Assembly (NCBI GenBank): GCA_048772705.1
Contig: JBLWGC010000202.1
Coordinates: 1 to 64,000 of the forward strand
DNA from: Leidyana gryllorum EB-2025a
Lineage: Eukaryota; Apicomplexa
DNA length: 64,000 nt
Direction: 5' to 3'
The translations under genes were made by a program, and so were the position numbers. Positions 45,401 through 54,770 of the stretch are shown piece after piece. The notes beneath the pieces are model-generated. The model did not search any database and was not told where the DNA came from. It saw only the letters and a list, made by a program, of their open reading frames with translations. The stretch's first letter is position 1. Each line of letters starts with the position of its first letter.

Positions 45401-45502
45401 GGCGTTTTCCAGGGCCTGACCAGCCACATGAATGGGGCGGTCAAGGTGAAGGAACCCCTGAGTTCCAGTGGTGACAATTCCGACCAAAAATAGCTTTAAC
45501 AT
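42416..45502 (-). CDS. Secreted 1028-residue protein: 12 beta-type repeats, His clusters, duplicated end domain
   Basis: ATG 45502 gives a signal peptide (MLKLFLVGIVTTGTQG). Residues 20-150 or so are Ala/Gly-rich and helical. A domain of roughly 90 residues at about 165-260 ('LKPAHMPQEVFFDTVRGVID') recurs at the C-terminus ('FRPAYMAPEKFLMTVNQTII'). Between them, residues about 407-649 form twelve units of about 20 residues, pattern h-P-x-[FHY]-G-x-h-P-V-(x)5-G-x-h-x-V, for example 'TIPGVGTIPVNPFTTMAVA'. After that come Pro/Val/Thr linkers and three His clusters: 'KHGHHHSTPYWP', 'KHGHHHGGYYGG' and 'KDHHHHSPIFDGHH'. No family was recognised. It may be an extracellular wall or matrix protein able to bind metal ions. 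It is intronless. Confidence 0.8.
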   Translation of the reverse strand: MLKLFLVGIVTTGTQGFLHLDRPIHVAGQALENAADVGSGLVSAAADAAAVTAGLGAHLAGRTAAEAGALAAAASGMSAASTLMGDVLGGQIALGADVVSALVPRPFQHLHNLAALGLTGITSGAAGFTAGNTLGYALGHHHNLPISPYFPFVCGPFMTALFGLKPAHMPQEVFFDTVRGVIDKYYIDDEGNFAAASPVEFVDRLRDAWVDEYTLDVPSFGAVARDLTLASARFPWLGTPLFLKALHEVCEHLRSYPWPLLPWGPYLDKEGWSTDAWNGPLSHLWDAAWSHIHKGYTDGHWDDWDTEAYNYRTRPGIDTAAAQKNSQPVTQQAYNIFDTTVVAGPNSLIGDTTVTASIDNNLANDQNANQNANPVITAPITVGTIEAVGDQTPEIYPFPPGVPLYELPTSVGCVTIPGYGTFHLSASAVGELSFFIPEFGTLPVTTMSTGQAFVTIPGVGTIPVNPFTTMAVAHVPGFGDVGLRIDTRGYFTVDLPQYGRQPVYTTLTGALAVNVPGIGELDVDLLAPARALVHVPGHGTAALTVSTAGTISVTIQGLGSIPVVANVDGTLTVFLPRFGTVRIQGVALLDGPVPVDYLYLPEFGYFPVTRSFNGTPIVTVHGLGTFPVMTSASGSYQVVIPRHGTFPIVSVVLREDAREDAREGESVGEEEARAFETSHEHTDVVVPFDNRTPVEQTTPVAPPTPRVATPTVTTTPVTTVIEPLVPRILPAPVYPSKHGHHHSTPYWPIGVPYGGVPYGNVYPYAGGVSVVEPAVTVAAPAEVVTTTPVAPAIYRPPVYPVPVEKHGHHHGGYYGGYPWGGLPWGPYDARTTIVREPAVTIKEPAVIEPVEVIEPAVQVEPTTILPREAWTNGWWPGYPGEWPYPGFPGDVWPGYPGAFPVEKDHHHHSPIFDGHHLNKWIWSLSDAAVYFLQKLDVFRPAYMAPEKFLMTVNQTIISLQETTEWKHLTPLKFIRHLGHKLGGWQDIPTIHIESIGEHVASSLEGPFPPFPSILEHISEVISQKLSAN

Positions 45503-45757
45503 TGGTGAAGCAAAAATGAATTGTAAGGTTGTGTTGTGTGTTCGTAAGTGCGGGCTCGAACACGGAGACACCCGGTATACAAACACGCAACTGATCGAGA
45601 ATGATCAGGACAGATGTCCCAGATTTTCCGCAGGCTGTAGAGATCATCAAGAAGGCTAACCAAGGTCTCTTGGTCGACGTGGTAGGCATTACTGTTGACC
45701 GCCAACCACTCGCGTAGCTTGTAGGAATTCTACGATGTACTATACCCTTCATGCACA

Positions 45758-48408
45758 ATGATCCAGCTTGTCCGGCAACATTTCGCGAGAGGTAATCCGG
45801 TTCGTCGTTCACTGGCTCCAATCATTCGGATCCAGCATAAATGAGGAACTCTCGAAGTTAAAGCGGGAGGAAGATCCCGCTCCCCGAGTGAATAAACCCG
45901 TTGTGAAAGCGAAGGCCCCACCGCGTCCGAAAAAGAAGCCACCGCCGCAGAAGAAGCCGCCACCAAGTGGGCCCAAGGAGTCTACTGCTTTGTCGAAGCG
46001 GTATGCGCTTTTCTGGACACCTACGACGGGTGAGCTGAGATAACTGGCTATCCGCACTTGTGCCTTAGGCGAACCTCCATCCATTCTCGACTTGAGCGAA
46101 AATGGGTTAGTAGAAACGGTAGCGCCTTTCTTGAATCGAGCCGCCGACATATTCGACGTGGAAGTACCCAGTCTCAAGGACATGCCTCTGCCAGCTACTA
46201 CTGTCTTCCACGACTCGCTGGTCGATGATGAGGGATACAGATTGATCGAGGCGGCGATCCGATCGAGTGATCTGGATGTGTGGTTTGAACGTCAAAAGCG
46301 AGTGCCTGCTACTATCAAGCAGGCGCCCAAACAAGAAGGTGCTCGTCGATCGGTTTTGGGCACGGCCTTGGCTCAACGAGTATGTATTTTGACGCATTGC
46401 CTAAAGAAGGGCATATCATCGAGAGCGACGTTGAGTGATGTTAAGGCTGCTATGCTCAATCTATCACTGAGCAAAGATGGAATTGATTTGCTAATGTGAG
46501 TTATTTGCGTTGATAGTGCGTGAGCTGCCGTCAGAGATATGATACCTCCGGACGACGAAACACGTCGTGGCGAATCTGAATGGGGGAAAGGAGCGAAAGC
46601 TGTAGCGGATTTAATCGATAACTCCCCTGACGAGGAATTGACTGAAGATGAAACTTTCATTCACTTCGTGAGTCCCTCCCTGTGCACCAACTTCGACATC
46701 ATTGCCGACCGACAGCTGGAAGCCATCCCGCAACTACGACAGCGTCTTCAATGTATGTTCATCATCGCAGCATTCGACAAGATTGTGAACGATCTCGAAT
46801 CGAAATTGGAACAGTTGGTTGACGGTCTGAGTGTGTTGGTGAACAACAAATCACTACATCTGACCTGGCATCTGCTCTTGGCCCTTGGTAACGCTCTTAA
46901 TGAGGGGACCACTAGAGGAGGATTGAAGTGGTTCAAGACTCAAGCTTTACGACGGGTATGTCATCAACTGTTCCACTTTCACATACAGACGGGATGCTCA
47001 GGCACTGGACGTCCGTGGGAACAAAGGGATGACACTGATGGATTATATAGCCATATTCACAGGACCAGTGGTAGACACGGCCGAGTGGCGGACGATATTG
47101 CGAGCGAAGGACTCGGGACCTCTGCAAGTATACGTTGTCGCCAAGAATGTCTTGGACACGTATCTGATGATGTTGGGTGGGCAGAGTGACGAAGGTACTC
47201 TGCTCCCGAAACCTCTGGACTCCCGGGATCCGAGGGCTGAAGGGCTGGTTGACGAGTTTTTGGAGAAAGTGCAATCCTTCGCTACCGAGAACCTGCCAAC
47301 TTGTCGGCGGTTTCTGGCTCGGTTACTCAGCTTCATCCAATCTTACAGTGCCACAGCATATTTCTTTGCTGATGCCGAGACTTTACTACCTCTGGAGAAA
47401 GGGGTTGATGGCGACGCTGACTCAGATGAGCATCCTGGAAAGGATATATTCATGCGGGTACACCCATTCCTTGCTCAGCTGCGAGCCCAAGCAGCGACGA
47501 TGAAGGTCAAGGAGCTGGCTGAGCTCGGAGGCTACTCGTGGGTGGGTGGGAGGATGATGGATAGTGAAGGTGGTGCGCTATCCGGTGGCCGTGGTTCCGC
47601 CATGCAGTCCTCTTCACCCGAGTTGCCTGCCAGCGTGACGACGAAAGCCCCGAGGGTGGTGCTACCCAGCGCCGGGGTTCCGTTGAATATGCGGTCTGGC
47701 CCTCCTGGAGGCGTGCCTTTACCCACGACTGGTGGGACCAAGCCATACGTTGTGGGGATGCGAGTCAACGGTGGTGGTGGTGCTGCCGAGCGCAGCATTC
47801 GGACCCCGACCAACAACAGTGGGACATTGTCTCAAGTCGGAAGCGGCCCGAAGAGCAGTGACGACGAGGGAGTGCGGCAGACACCGCCCGGACCGACTCT
47901 TGCGATAGGGTCATCTCAATTCGCTCAACGGACATTGGCGACGGCGATGTCAACCCCTTACGATCGTGGATATCCTAACGACAACTACGGAGGGTCTGCT
48001 ATGCCAGCCAAGACTCCTCTGATGAGTTTGGGCAGCCGGATGGCCGAGGGCAACATGATGGGCGCCACTCCACTTCCCGGCGGTCGGACACCGCCAGGAG
48101 GGGTGGCCTTGCCTGGTTTGTCCTTTTTGGGGAGTCAGAGCGTGGTGCCGGGTGGCAACTCGACGTCGGCTTCGGGTTACCCTCAACCTTTACGGCCGCG
48201 GGATGTGAGAATGACCGCGTTGCCGGGTCGCGGATTGGCAGGAAGTCGTGTGTTGGGAGGCGGCATACCACAAGGGCCTTCCAACATTCCATCAGCTCCC
48301 CAAAGGTATGTGGATAGATTATCGTCGGAAGCCCAGGAACAATGGGTTGCTGCATTATATATGGCTTTGGGAGGAATAAGTCCCCAGATTTGTGATGAGC
48401 ATGAATGA
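45758..48408 (+). CDS. Formin (short FH1, FH2 domain)
   Basis: An actin nucleator/elongator. It starts at ATG 45758 (MIQLVRQHFA|SINEEL); introns of about 44, 42, 38 and 46 nt keep frame. A short Pro/Lys FH1-like track ('RPKKKPPPQKKPPPSGPK') would recruit profilin-actin. The FH2 domain runs from 'SKRYALFWTPTTG' through 'VLGTALAQRVCILTHCLKKG', 'LLALGNALNEGTTRGGLKWF' and 'ALDVRGNKGMTLMDYI', matching lasso, knob and post motifs of FH2. After about residue 530 the tail is long, Gly/Pro/Ser-rich and disordered. No N-terminal GTPase-binding or FH3 region is present, so regulation must differ from that of diaphanous formins. Confidence 0.88.
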
Positions 48409-48526
48409 ATGGATATGATAGTTGAGCGGACCGCGACTAATTTACGTATGTATGAGGTGCTCTGTGTCATTTTGTGACCTTGTGATCATTACTGGCTTCT
48501 GTAATGCGTCTTGCAGTGTGGCGAGT

Positions 48527-48847
48527 ATGAACAGTCGGTTGCCCAATGGGATGCGATCGGAGATCCCGAGTGCTTTGCCTAAAATTCCCAAGCCACCAGG
48601 GACTGCGAATCGGTTTCGTTTCGGTTTTGGGTCGGGGGCGAAGGGTGGTGTGGATCCTGAGGCATTGAAGCGGCTGCAGGAGCGATTGAAGCAGAGCGAG
48701 CCTATTCGATTGGAGGCTGGAGGTCCGTCGATGAGTGTGGATGGAGTAACGATAGCCGCTCCAGCGATGCCAACGGGAGCGAAGCGGCGTAATCCACGGT
48801 CCAGTATCGATGCAACTTTCAATTTCGCTCGTGATATTGCCCGGTGA
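48527..48847 (+). CDS. Small unrecognised basic protein
   Basis: A 106-residue frame from ATG 48527, preceded by 'gtcttgcag' at 48509-48516, which may be a splice acceptor. Composition: Pro/Lys/Arg/Gly-rich N-terminal half ('NRFRFGFGSGAKGGVDPE'), then a short helix ('ALKRLQERLKQS') and a basic end ('GAKRRNPRSSIDATFNFARD'). No family was recognised. Its stop is only 12 bp before the ATG of the Sas10 gene, so the two are probably expressed together. Confidence 0.55.
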   Translation: MNSRLPNGMRSEIPSALPKIPKPPGTANRFRFGFGSGAKGGVDPEALKRLQERLKQSEPIRLEAGGPSMSVDGVTIAAPAMPTGAKRRNPRSSIDATFNFARDIAR

Positions 48848-48859
48848 AGTTTTTTTTTG

Positions 48860-50535
48860 ATGGCGAAGAAGGGCACTCCTAGGCGGAGTCGAGACTATGA
48901 GTCAGATGATAGCCTAAGCGACGCTTTCCAGTTCGACAGCGATGAGGAAAAGGCGCTTGCTCAAAAGTATTTGAACAACAAAAGGCGTTCGTCGGCTGAT
49001 GATGGGAATTTGGAAGGATATGAGGGTTTGTATGATGGGGCTGATGCAGATGCAGTAGTTGCAGAGGAGGAGGAGGGCGAGGCTCGTGACGCCTGGGGTA
49101 AAAATGCGGAGGCTTTCTACGTTAGCGGTAAGGTGATAGGTTTGGCGATGGGTATAAATTGTTGTGGCGTTAGAGGAAGAAAGCTCGGAGGATGACGAGG
49201 AGGACTTTGAAGATCTGGAGAGAGAATTGAAAGAAGCGCAGGAGATTCAACTGCAGTATCTGTCCACTTTGACCCAACAGGATATTCAGGGTACTCGAGC
49301 TCAACTGACAAAAGCGGCAGCGTCCAAGTCAGAAGGGGGTGTCGCGGAAGTAAAGGATGAGGCTTTAGCCTTAGACATGTTGCTGTCTCACCTTGCTGGA
49401 GTTGATACCAGCAACAAGGCAACGAAGAAAGCTATAAAGTCACAAGAGCTGTCGGCAGTTAAGACTTTCGCCGAAGGGTTCTCTGGTCTTCTTGAGACTG
49501 CACGACGCGAGTCGCTGCGGTGTCTGCATCTCAAAGCCTCTCTGAAAGAGGACACCGAGTTTGGGTTGTCTGAAGCGGGTCTGTCATATCTGAGTCTGCA
49601 ACTACAGATAACACTGTGGTACGGTTTGGTGGTTTCGGCACTCGCTGCGAGTCCCACTACACTGCCGAGTGTACTGAGAGCGGCTGAGGAGGTCGCCAAA
49701 GCGTCTGGGAAGCTGAGAAAGATGCGTCGGAAGATTGGCGAAGAGCAGTTCGAAGCTCTCGCGGCTCATCTGGACAAGTTGGAGCAGCAGGCGGCGGAAG
49801 AAGCTGAACTCGAGTCCGAGTCCGAGGACGATAGTGACGCGCAACAGTCAACAGGAGCTTCAGATTCGGAGTTGGACGGGGAGACAGCTGATATGGGTGA
49901 TGTTAGTGACGACGAAGAGGACCAGCAGCCCAGCAGTCGTATCGAGGCGGCACAGAGGAAAGTGGAGGTCAAAGAGTCACAACGAGCTGCGCGGAAACGA
50001 GCGACCGCAGAGAACATTCGTAAGCTGCTGAAAGGGACGCAGCCAGAGCAGCGCGCGGAGCGGATTGAAATGAGTTCTGCTGCCGTTGACGAGGACGGGT
50101 TGGCGGAGGATCCTTTCGAGAGCGAGGAGGAAGACGCTGAGGCCAAAGCGGTTGCTCGAGAGCGGCGGAAGGCGGAGAAAGAAGCTAAGAGGGCAGCTCG
50201 GAGTGAGAAGAAGCGGATGGAAGCGCTGGCGAGAATGCCGAGCGGTCCCGCGGAAGTCGAGGGCGACAGCAGAGGTAAGAGCAGTGTTTAATTGAGAGAT
50301 TTGATTGTTTGTTTTGACAGAGATCAGCCGTGCGATCGAAAGCAATCGCGGTTTGACCCGAAAGCGTAAAAAGTACGAAGGCAATGCTCGAGTTCACAAT
50401 CGGATAAAATACGCAAAGAAGATGAAGAAATTGAGTGGAACGACAATGAAGGCAAAGCCACAGTCTGGATCGGGTACCTATGGTGGCGAGAGTGCGGGTA
50501 TCAACGCGGCAGTGACCAGATCCAGAAAGCTGTAA
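48860..50535 (+). CDS. Sas10/Utp3 U3 snoRNP (SSU processome) protein
   Basis: A nucleolar factor for 18S rRNA maturation. Exons are about 48860-49131, 49178-50275 and 50323-50535. The N-terminus has acidic, charged sequence. A helical Sas10/Utp3/C1D-like domain follows at about residues 150-280 ('LLSHLAGVDTSNKATKKA' onward). After it come alternating acidic and basic low-complexity runs. The C-terminal Sas10 signature 'ESNRGLTRKRKKYEGNARVH' is followed by 'NRIKYAKKMKKL'. The first intron is 46 nt, the second 47 nt. The length, about 525 residues, is near that of human UTP3. The last exon alone is diagnostic. Confidence 0.92.
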
Positions 50536-50674
50536 TGATGTTATTGCACAATCAACGACTTCACCCACAGAGCGCGAGAGAGAGACGACGTTCCAGCCGC
50601 TCTTCCCCTTGACACCCACTTTTCTGACCATCAAATATTTGTGTGTGTGTGTTTGTGGCTCAACATTAAGATCA

Positions 50675-51850
50675 ATGACACTACCCGGGAGTAATGGATC
50701 AGCGTTTGGAGAGACAGTTGAGATCCAAAGTCCATTGACTTTTACATTGCCTTTGGATGACGGATCTTTGGGGTGTGCGTCGGCGTCCGCAGGTGCACCG
50801 GCGGTTCCGACACGCCATGGCGGGCCCGTAATTAGTGAAGGGTTGGATATCCGGCGTTTCGATCTGAGCGACTGTCAGGATTTGAAGAGAGTTCGGCGAG
50901 GAGGCGGAAGAAAGGCGGGTGGAGTGCCTCGAGCGGTGATGGTGAATTATCGAATCCCGCAGTCCAGCGTAGTTATTAAGGATTTACAGCGTCAATTGGA
51001 GGAGGAGAAGCTGAGGCACCAGGAGGATGTTGCCCGGATGGCAGCACTTCTGCAGATTAAGGATAGCACTTTGTTAGGTGGCATTGACAGCCCATTTCTG
51101 ACTGACACTTCGTGTCCAATTAAGGTTGATCGGTGGTTCCGCGATTTGCGGCGTAAGGTGGACTCTCCCCACAGTCCGAGAATGTCTACGGCTGAGCAGC
51201 TGACTTTTGCTTTGAGACGGTTGCCGCCGAATCGGACGTGTGCGACACTGCAGTGTTCATCGTTGGAGAGTCTCCACCACACTTATCTGCGGCATTTGTT
51301 CCCCAATGTGAAATTAACAGCGCGGTATATCACCGATTTATGTCGTGAAGAGTGGGACGAACGTTTCGAATCAATTCGGGATCTCGGGCAGTGGCTGGCC
51401 GAGAGGGAGAGTGAAGTGCTGGACGCAATAAGCTTCGACCAAAATCAGACCCACTCGCGGCCGACAGCTGAAGATTTGGTACTGGATATCCTCAAATCGT
51501 GCGCTTTGGAAAGAATCTCCAGCGGCCGGCCGAGAGCCCAGCTGGGAAGAGTGATGAGTGAATTGAGATCCCCCACGGAGGCCTGTTGCCAAATGATCGG
51601 TCTGGAAGAGCGAGACACGGCGGTGGCAGCAAGTTGCCCTCCTTCATCCTCGTGCGACGAGTTTTCGGTCACATTAAGGGGCGGTGATGATCGTTTAGAT
51701 CGAGTTTCTGGAACGACTGATCTCAGTGAGCTAAGGCAGCCACTGAGTGCGGCATTGGCAGCGAGCCGAAAGACATACTGCAATCCCTGTTCCTACAAGA
51801 CTCCCACTCTCGTGAGCCTACTGGCCAAGTTGTCGTGTTCCAAACTTTGA
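50675..51850 (+). CDS. Unrecognised protein with coiled coil and possible gag-like region
   Basis: A 391-residue single frame from ATG 50675. A Gly/Ser/Ala-rich start leads to a basic patch ('VRRGGGRKAGGVPRA'), a coiled coil ('IKDLQRQLEEEKLRHQEDVA') and a helical, Arg/Leu-rich region with 'FALRRLPPNRTCATL' and 'DLCREEWDERFESIRDLGQW'. The order coiled coil, then helical core with Trp/Arg pattern, loosely recalls retroelement gag capsids. There is no zinc knuckle, protease or polymerase, and no repeats bound it. I would call it a host gene, perhaps derived from an old gag, with low certainty. It ends in a Cys-bearing tail. Confidence 0.5.
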   Translation: MTLPGSNGSAFGETVEIQSPLTFTLPLDDGSLGCASASAGAPAVPTRHGGPVISEGLDIRRFDLSDCQDLKRVRRGGGRKAGGVPRAVMVNYRIPQSSVVIKDLQRQLEEEKLRHQEDVARMAALLQIKDSTLLGGIDSPFLTDTSCPIKVDRWFRDLRRKVDSPHSPRMSTAEQLTFALRRLPPNRTCATLQCSSLESLHHTYLRHLFPNVKLTARYITDLCREEWDERFESIRDLGQWLAERESEVLDAISFDQNQTHSRPTAEDLVLDILKSCALERISSGRPRAQLGRVMSELRSPTEACCQMIGLEERDTAVAASCPPSSSCDEFSVTLRGGDDRLDRVSGTTDLSELRQPLSAALAASRKTYCNPCSYKTPTLVSLLAKLSCSKL

Positions 51851-52079
51851 CTGACTGACTGTCTGTCTTATTACTTGTGATAGTATTAATTTCTGTATGG
51901 CTTGTGTAGAGTTGATAGCATAAAGCAGCGATAACTGTGGGAATAAAATATATATAAGTGTGTGATCCATAAATATATATGTACAACAACTGACGATGGT
52001 CAAGTGAGAGACATGGGAGGGTTCCTCTCTATCATCGATTATCTGTCTGTCTATTGATCCGTCTGTCCCCTCGATATTC

Positions 52080-52448
52080 CTAAGGGAAGTAAGGACCGAA
52101 TCCCTGGCCGATGTAGTTGGGTCCGCCGTATTGAACGTTCTCGTTGTCGCCGAGGACGTCGAGGTGAATGTTGCTCAGGATTCCACCATCGTCCCGCGGG
52201 TAGCGGCCAGAGCCGATATAGTTGTAACGTCCAAACTGGGTGTTCCTCTCGTCGCCCAGAACGTTGGCCGAGATTCCACTCAGCACCCCCTGGGTCGAAT
52301 AGGAGTTATCACCGAGACCCGGCCAGTTCCAGCCCAAACCCGCAGGCGTCCGACCGGCGGTGGCCAGACCGGCAGGTGTCATGACGGGTTTGTCACAGTG
52401 TGCCAAGGCCGGGGAGGCGAGCAACAAACCAGTGAGGAATCTCAACAT
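52080..52448 (-). CDS. Small secreted protein, Q-[FY]-G-x-x-N repeat family, member A
   Basis: 122 residues with a clear signal peptide (MLRFLTGLLLASPALAHC). The mature part has two related units: 'LGDERNTQFGRYNYIGSG' and 'LGDNENVQYGGPNYIGQG', each after a 'GhLSxIxhxhL' lead. The spacing N-x-Q-[FY]-G-x-x-N is shared with the genes at 52796, 53538 and, more loosely, 59625. Q-x-G-x-x-N is also the core of bacterial curlin repeats, but I see no direct homology. Function unknown. It is the first of a cluster of small secreted genes all on the minus strand. Confidence 0.72.
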   Translation of the reverse strand: MLRFLTGLLLASPALAHCDKPVMTPAGLATAGRTPAGLGWNWPGLGDNSYSTQGVLSGISANVLGDERNTQFGRYNYIGSGRYPRDDGGILSNIHLDVLGDNENVQYGGPNYIGQGFGPYFP

Positions 52449-52795
52449 CTTTTAGATAAATAATGAATATATCAGCTCGAGTGCTCACGTCTCTCTGCCG
52501 GAGGAATGTCTGACGGTCAATTGCCGAGAAAAATCGGTGATTTTCTCTCCCCTTCCCACCCCACAGCGGAAAGAAACCCACTGACTCCGGTCGGTAGATT
52601 ACGAAGCCGCCCCTGGGACAGATTGACCGACGACCACTCTTAGAGCAATAATAAATCTTAGCCTCCAATACAGAGACAACAACTACCACTGTTCCGAGTC
52701 AGGAGAGCGAGAGGGAGACGACGTGTGCTCCTCCTCATCCTCAGACCACAAAGTCGAGCATTAATTGAGATGTGTAGAGTGGGTTTGATGAGACA
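52449..52795. other. Intergenic stretch within secreted-protein cluster
   Basis: About 350 bp between members A and B. There is no gene that I can support. It should contain the promoter of member A and the 3' end of member B. Confidence 0.5.
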
Positions 52796-53167
52796 TCAGA
52801 AATCCCACGGGTCCGCACCCGCGAACCAGGCCGCGGGACCCCCGTACTGTGTGTTGTGATAGTCAGACAGCAAAGTGACATCGATGTTATCGAGAAACCC
52901 ATTGTCGAATCCATTTCCACGCTGATCGATCAGATTGTGACTGCCAACCTGTGAGTTGTAGTTGTCTTCGAGAATGTGGAGACGTAAATTGTCCAGGACC
53001 TGGGGAGTGTAGGCGCTGCGGTCTCCTTCTTCTCCTTGGGTACTCATCGGTGGAGGACGAGGAAATCTCGCGACGGTGTAGGGAGCGTTCAGAACCGCCG
53101 GGGGACCGTAACAGTGAGCAAACACCGGCGTCGCCACAGAGAGACCAGCGATAATGAGGCCGAACAT
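52796..53167 (-). CDS. Small secreted protein, Q-[FY]-G-x-x-N repeat family, member B
   Basis: 123 residues. The signal peptide is MFGLIIAGLSVATPVFAHC, and the conserved 'AHC' after the cleavage region is shared with member A. The two repeat units read 'LEDNYNSQVGSHNLIDQ' and 'LSDYHNTQYGGPAAWFAG'. The linker between signal and repeats is Pro-rich with an 'MSTQGEE' motif echoing 'STQG' in A and C. Same strand and spacing as the other members; clearly a tandem duplicate. Function unknown. Confidence 0.72.
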   Translation of the reverse strand: MFGLIIAGLSVATPVFAHCYGPPAVLNAPYTVARFPRPPPMSTQGEEGDRSAYTPQVLDNLRLHILEDNYNSQVGSHNLIDQRGNGFDNGFLDNIDVTLLSDYHNTQYGGPAAWFAGADPWDF

Positions 53168-53537
53168 TTCCGAAACGCTCGCTGTCTCCTTCTCTTCTCT
53201 TCTCTGTCCTCTGTGTTAAGATGAATCTATTTTTCTTTCCCATCCCAAAGGGGGGGGAGCGGTGAGAGGTGGGTGAAACAGACATCCCTCCTGCCGGGAG
53301 AGCGTTACCGCCTCTCCCTCATTATTTGTGGCATTAATCGTTGATCGATAAACTGGACTTAAAATAACGTTCATTTGGGCTCATAAATAGACAGAGATCA
53401 AACTGTCAAAGTATTCGACAGCCAAAGAGCGATGAATATTGCGATATCAACACGCAGCGTTAACAACAGTCCCATAATCTTGTCGCCCCCGGAGTGAGTG
53501 ATACTTCGTTCCCTTGGCGACAAAGAGAGATCCGCGC
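53168..53537. other. Intergenic stretch within secreted-protein cluster
   Basis: About 370 bp between members B and C. It contains a G-run (53251-53258) and AT-richer sequence, and no supported gene. Confidence 0.5.
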
Positions 53538-53903
53538 TCAGAAGAGCCCGCCGTACCCGCCGCGACGGCTGTACCAGTTGGGTCCACCATACTGATAGTT
53601 GTAGTTGGCCTCCAGAGCTTCAATGTCGAGATTGCTCAGGATCCCGCCACCCCAGCCATTGCCCCGGCGTTGCTTGATGTAATTGTATCGACCGAACTGA
53701 CTGTTTCTGTTCTGTCCAAGAAGTCCGAAGTAGATGTTATCTCCAATGCCCTGAGTGGATCGCCCGTCGTCGGCTTCCTAAACGGCGGGCCGACCCACAC
53801 GCGGACCGAACAACTGAGGTGCGTAACCAGCAGTAGTGACTGGAGCACTAGGACCGGTGCAGTGCGCCAAGGCGGGCGATGCTACCAAGAGGCCGACAAG
53901 GAC
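53538..53903 (-). CDS. Small secreted protein, Q-[FY]-G-x-x-N repeat family, member C (start exon not found)
   Basis: The main exon starts at 53903, after a 'tcttcag' acceptor, with 'VLVGLLVASPALAHC', the signal-peptide end seen in A and B. The repeats read 'LGQNRNSQFGRYNYIKQ' and 'LEANYNYQYGGPNWYSRR'. Between signal and repeats the frame meets a TAG at 53778-53780. Removing a 33-nt GT...CAG segment (53783-53751) avoids it in phase, but that segment also encodes the family motif 'STQ'. So either this is a newly made mini-intron or the gene is damaged. The first exon with the ATG is not located; a candidate ATG lies at about 54105. Confidence 0.55.
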
Positions 53904-54591
53904 CTGAAGATTGTTGATGATATTTTTCTCGTTGTCACTGTGCGTGCTGCAACTCTGAATCCAACTTTTCTTTCCTGACCGGCGTCTCTGGATCCCGCTG
54001 TATTGGGAGGGAAGGGTTTCCCAGAAAGAATAATTGTGACGCGAACAGTCTTCCACCCGCCGAAGCGGTCTGAAAGCACAGCACAACACAACACAACATA
54101 TTCACCGTAATCGCAAATAACAAAGTCTAATATAAAACACGTTCGCTCCCATAATGTCAACTGCTAACAGATCAACTGGCACACTCACACACTCGCGCGC
54201 CTAAACCCACGACCCCCCCCACACACACACACACACAAAGTCCCATACACACACACACAAGTGAGACTTAAGTTTCGCAGTCTGGTTGTAAGCAGATCTC
54301 AGTTGAGGGATACTGTACGGCCTTTTAAGTGTTGGGGAGGGGAAAGTTTGGTGTCTCCCAAGTACAGGGAGGACCTTTTGGTCGTCCGACCCGTCGTTTC
54401 GGATGTGATCCTGCTCGAGGGTGGGTAGAGGAGACTCTCGGGATTTCCGGTCCTCGCTCAGCGGGGCAATGTGGACATATAGGAGTGATAATTGGTTATT
54501 TAATTGAGAGTTCTGTCGATACTTTAGCTCATGGACACACATCTCCACCACCCAAGGAGCAATAACAATAAAGCCAATATTCAGTATATGT
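53904..54591. other. 5' flank of member C and left flank of the LTR element
   Basis: Contains CA repeats (54216-54262). One minus-strand ATG reading (about 54105, MLCCVVLCFQTASA) looks like a stray signal peptide. I see no complete gene. Confidence 0.45.
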
Positions 54592-54770
54592 TGAGCGGTC
54601 AGGCGCAGTGAGGCAAAACGCGAAGGCAATGTTATGTCGCCGACATCCTTTTAGTCTTTTGTAAATAGATCAGAGCTAGTTGATAACTAATGAGCGACAC
54701 GCCTATGTTGAGTAAGCCTATAGGAACCCCCGCAGCCTCGGAGGTTAACGTGAGCCATTCACACGGCTCA
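54592..54770 (+). repeat. 5' LTR, 179 bp
   Basis: Identical by eye to 59343-59521. It starts TG and ends CA, as LTRs do. The element's open frame begins inside it, at 54690. Confidence 0.9.

Noticed and set aside
46539-47189. Formin frame continuing past 46960 into a Gly/Arg/His peptide
   Set aside because: Splicing a 46-nt intron restores the conserved FH2 sequence in the next frame; the continuation is intron read-through.
53778-53780. Reassigned UAG codon as explanation for the in-frame stop in secreted member C
   Set aside because: UAG is used as a normal terminator elsewhere, for example at the end of the STYXL1-like gene (42291-42293).
54216-54262. Short spaced repeats that could suggest an array
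   Set aside because: They are plain CA microsatellites; there are no unique spacers, and a CRISPR array is not expected in a eukaryote.
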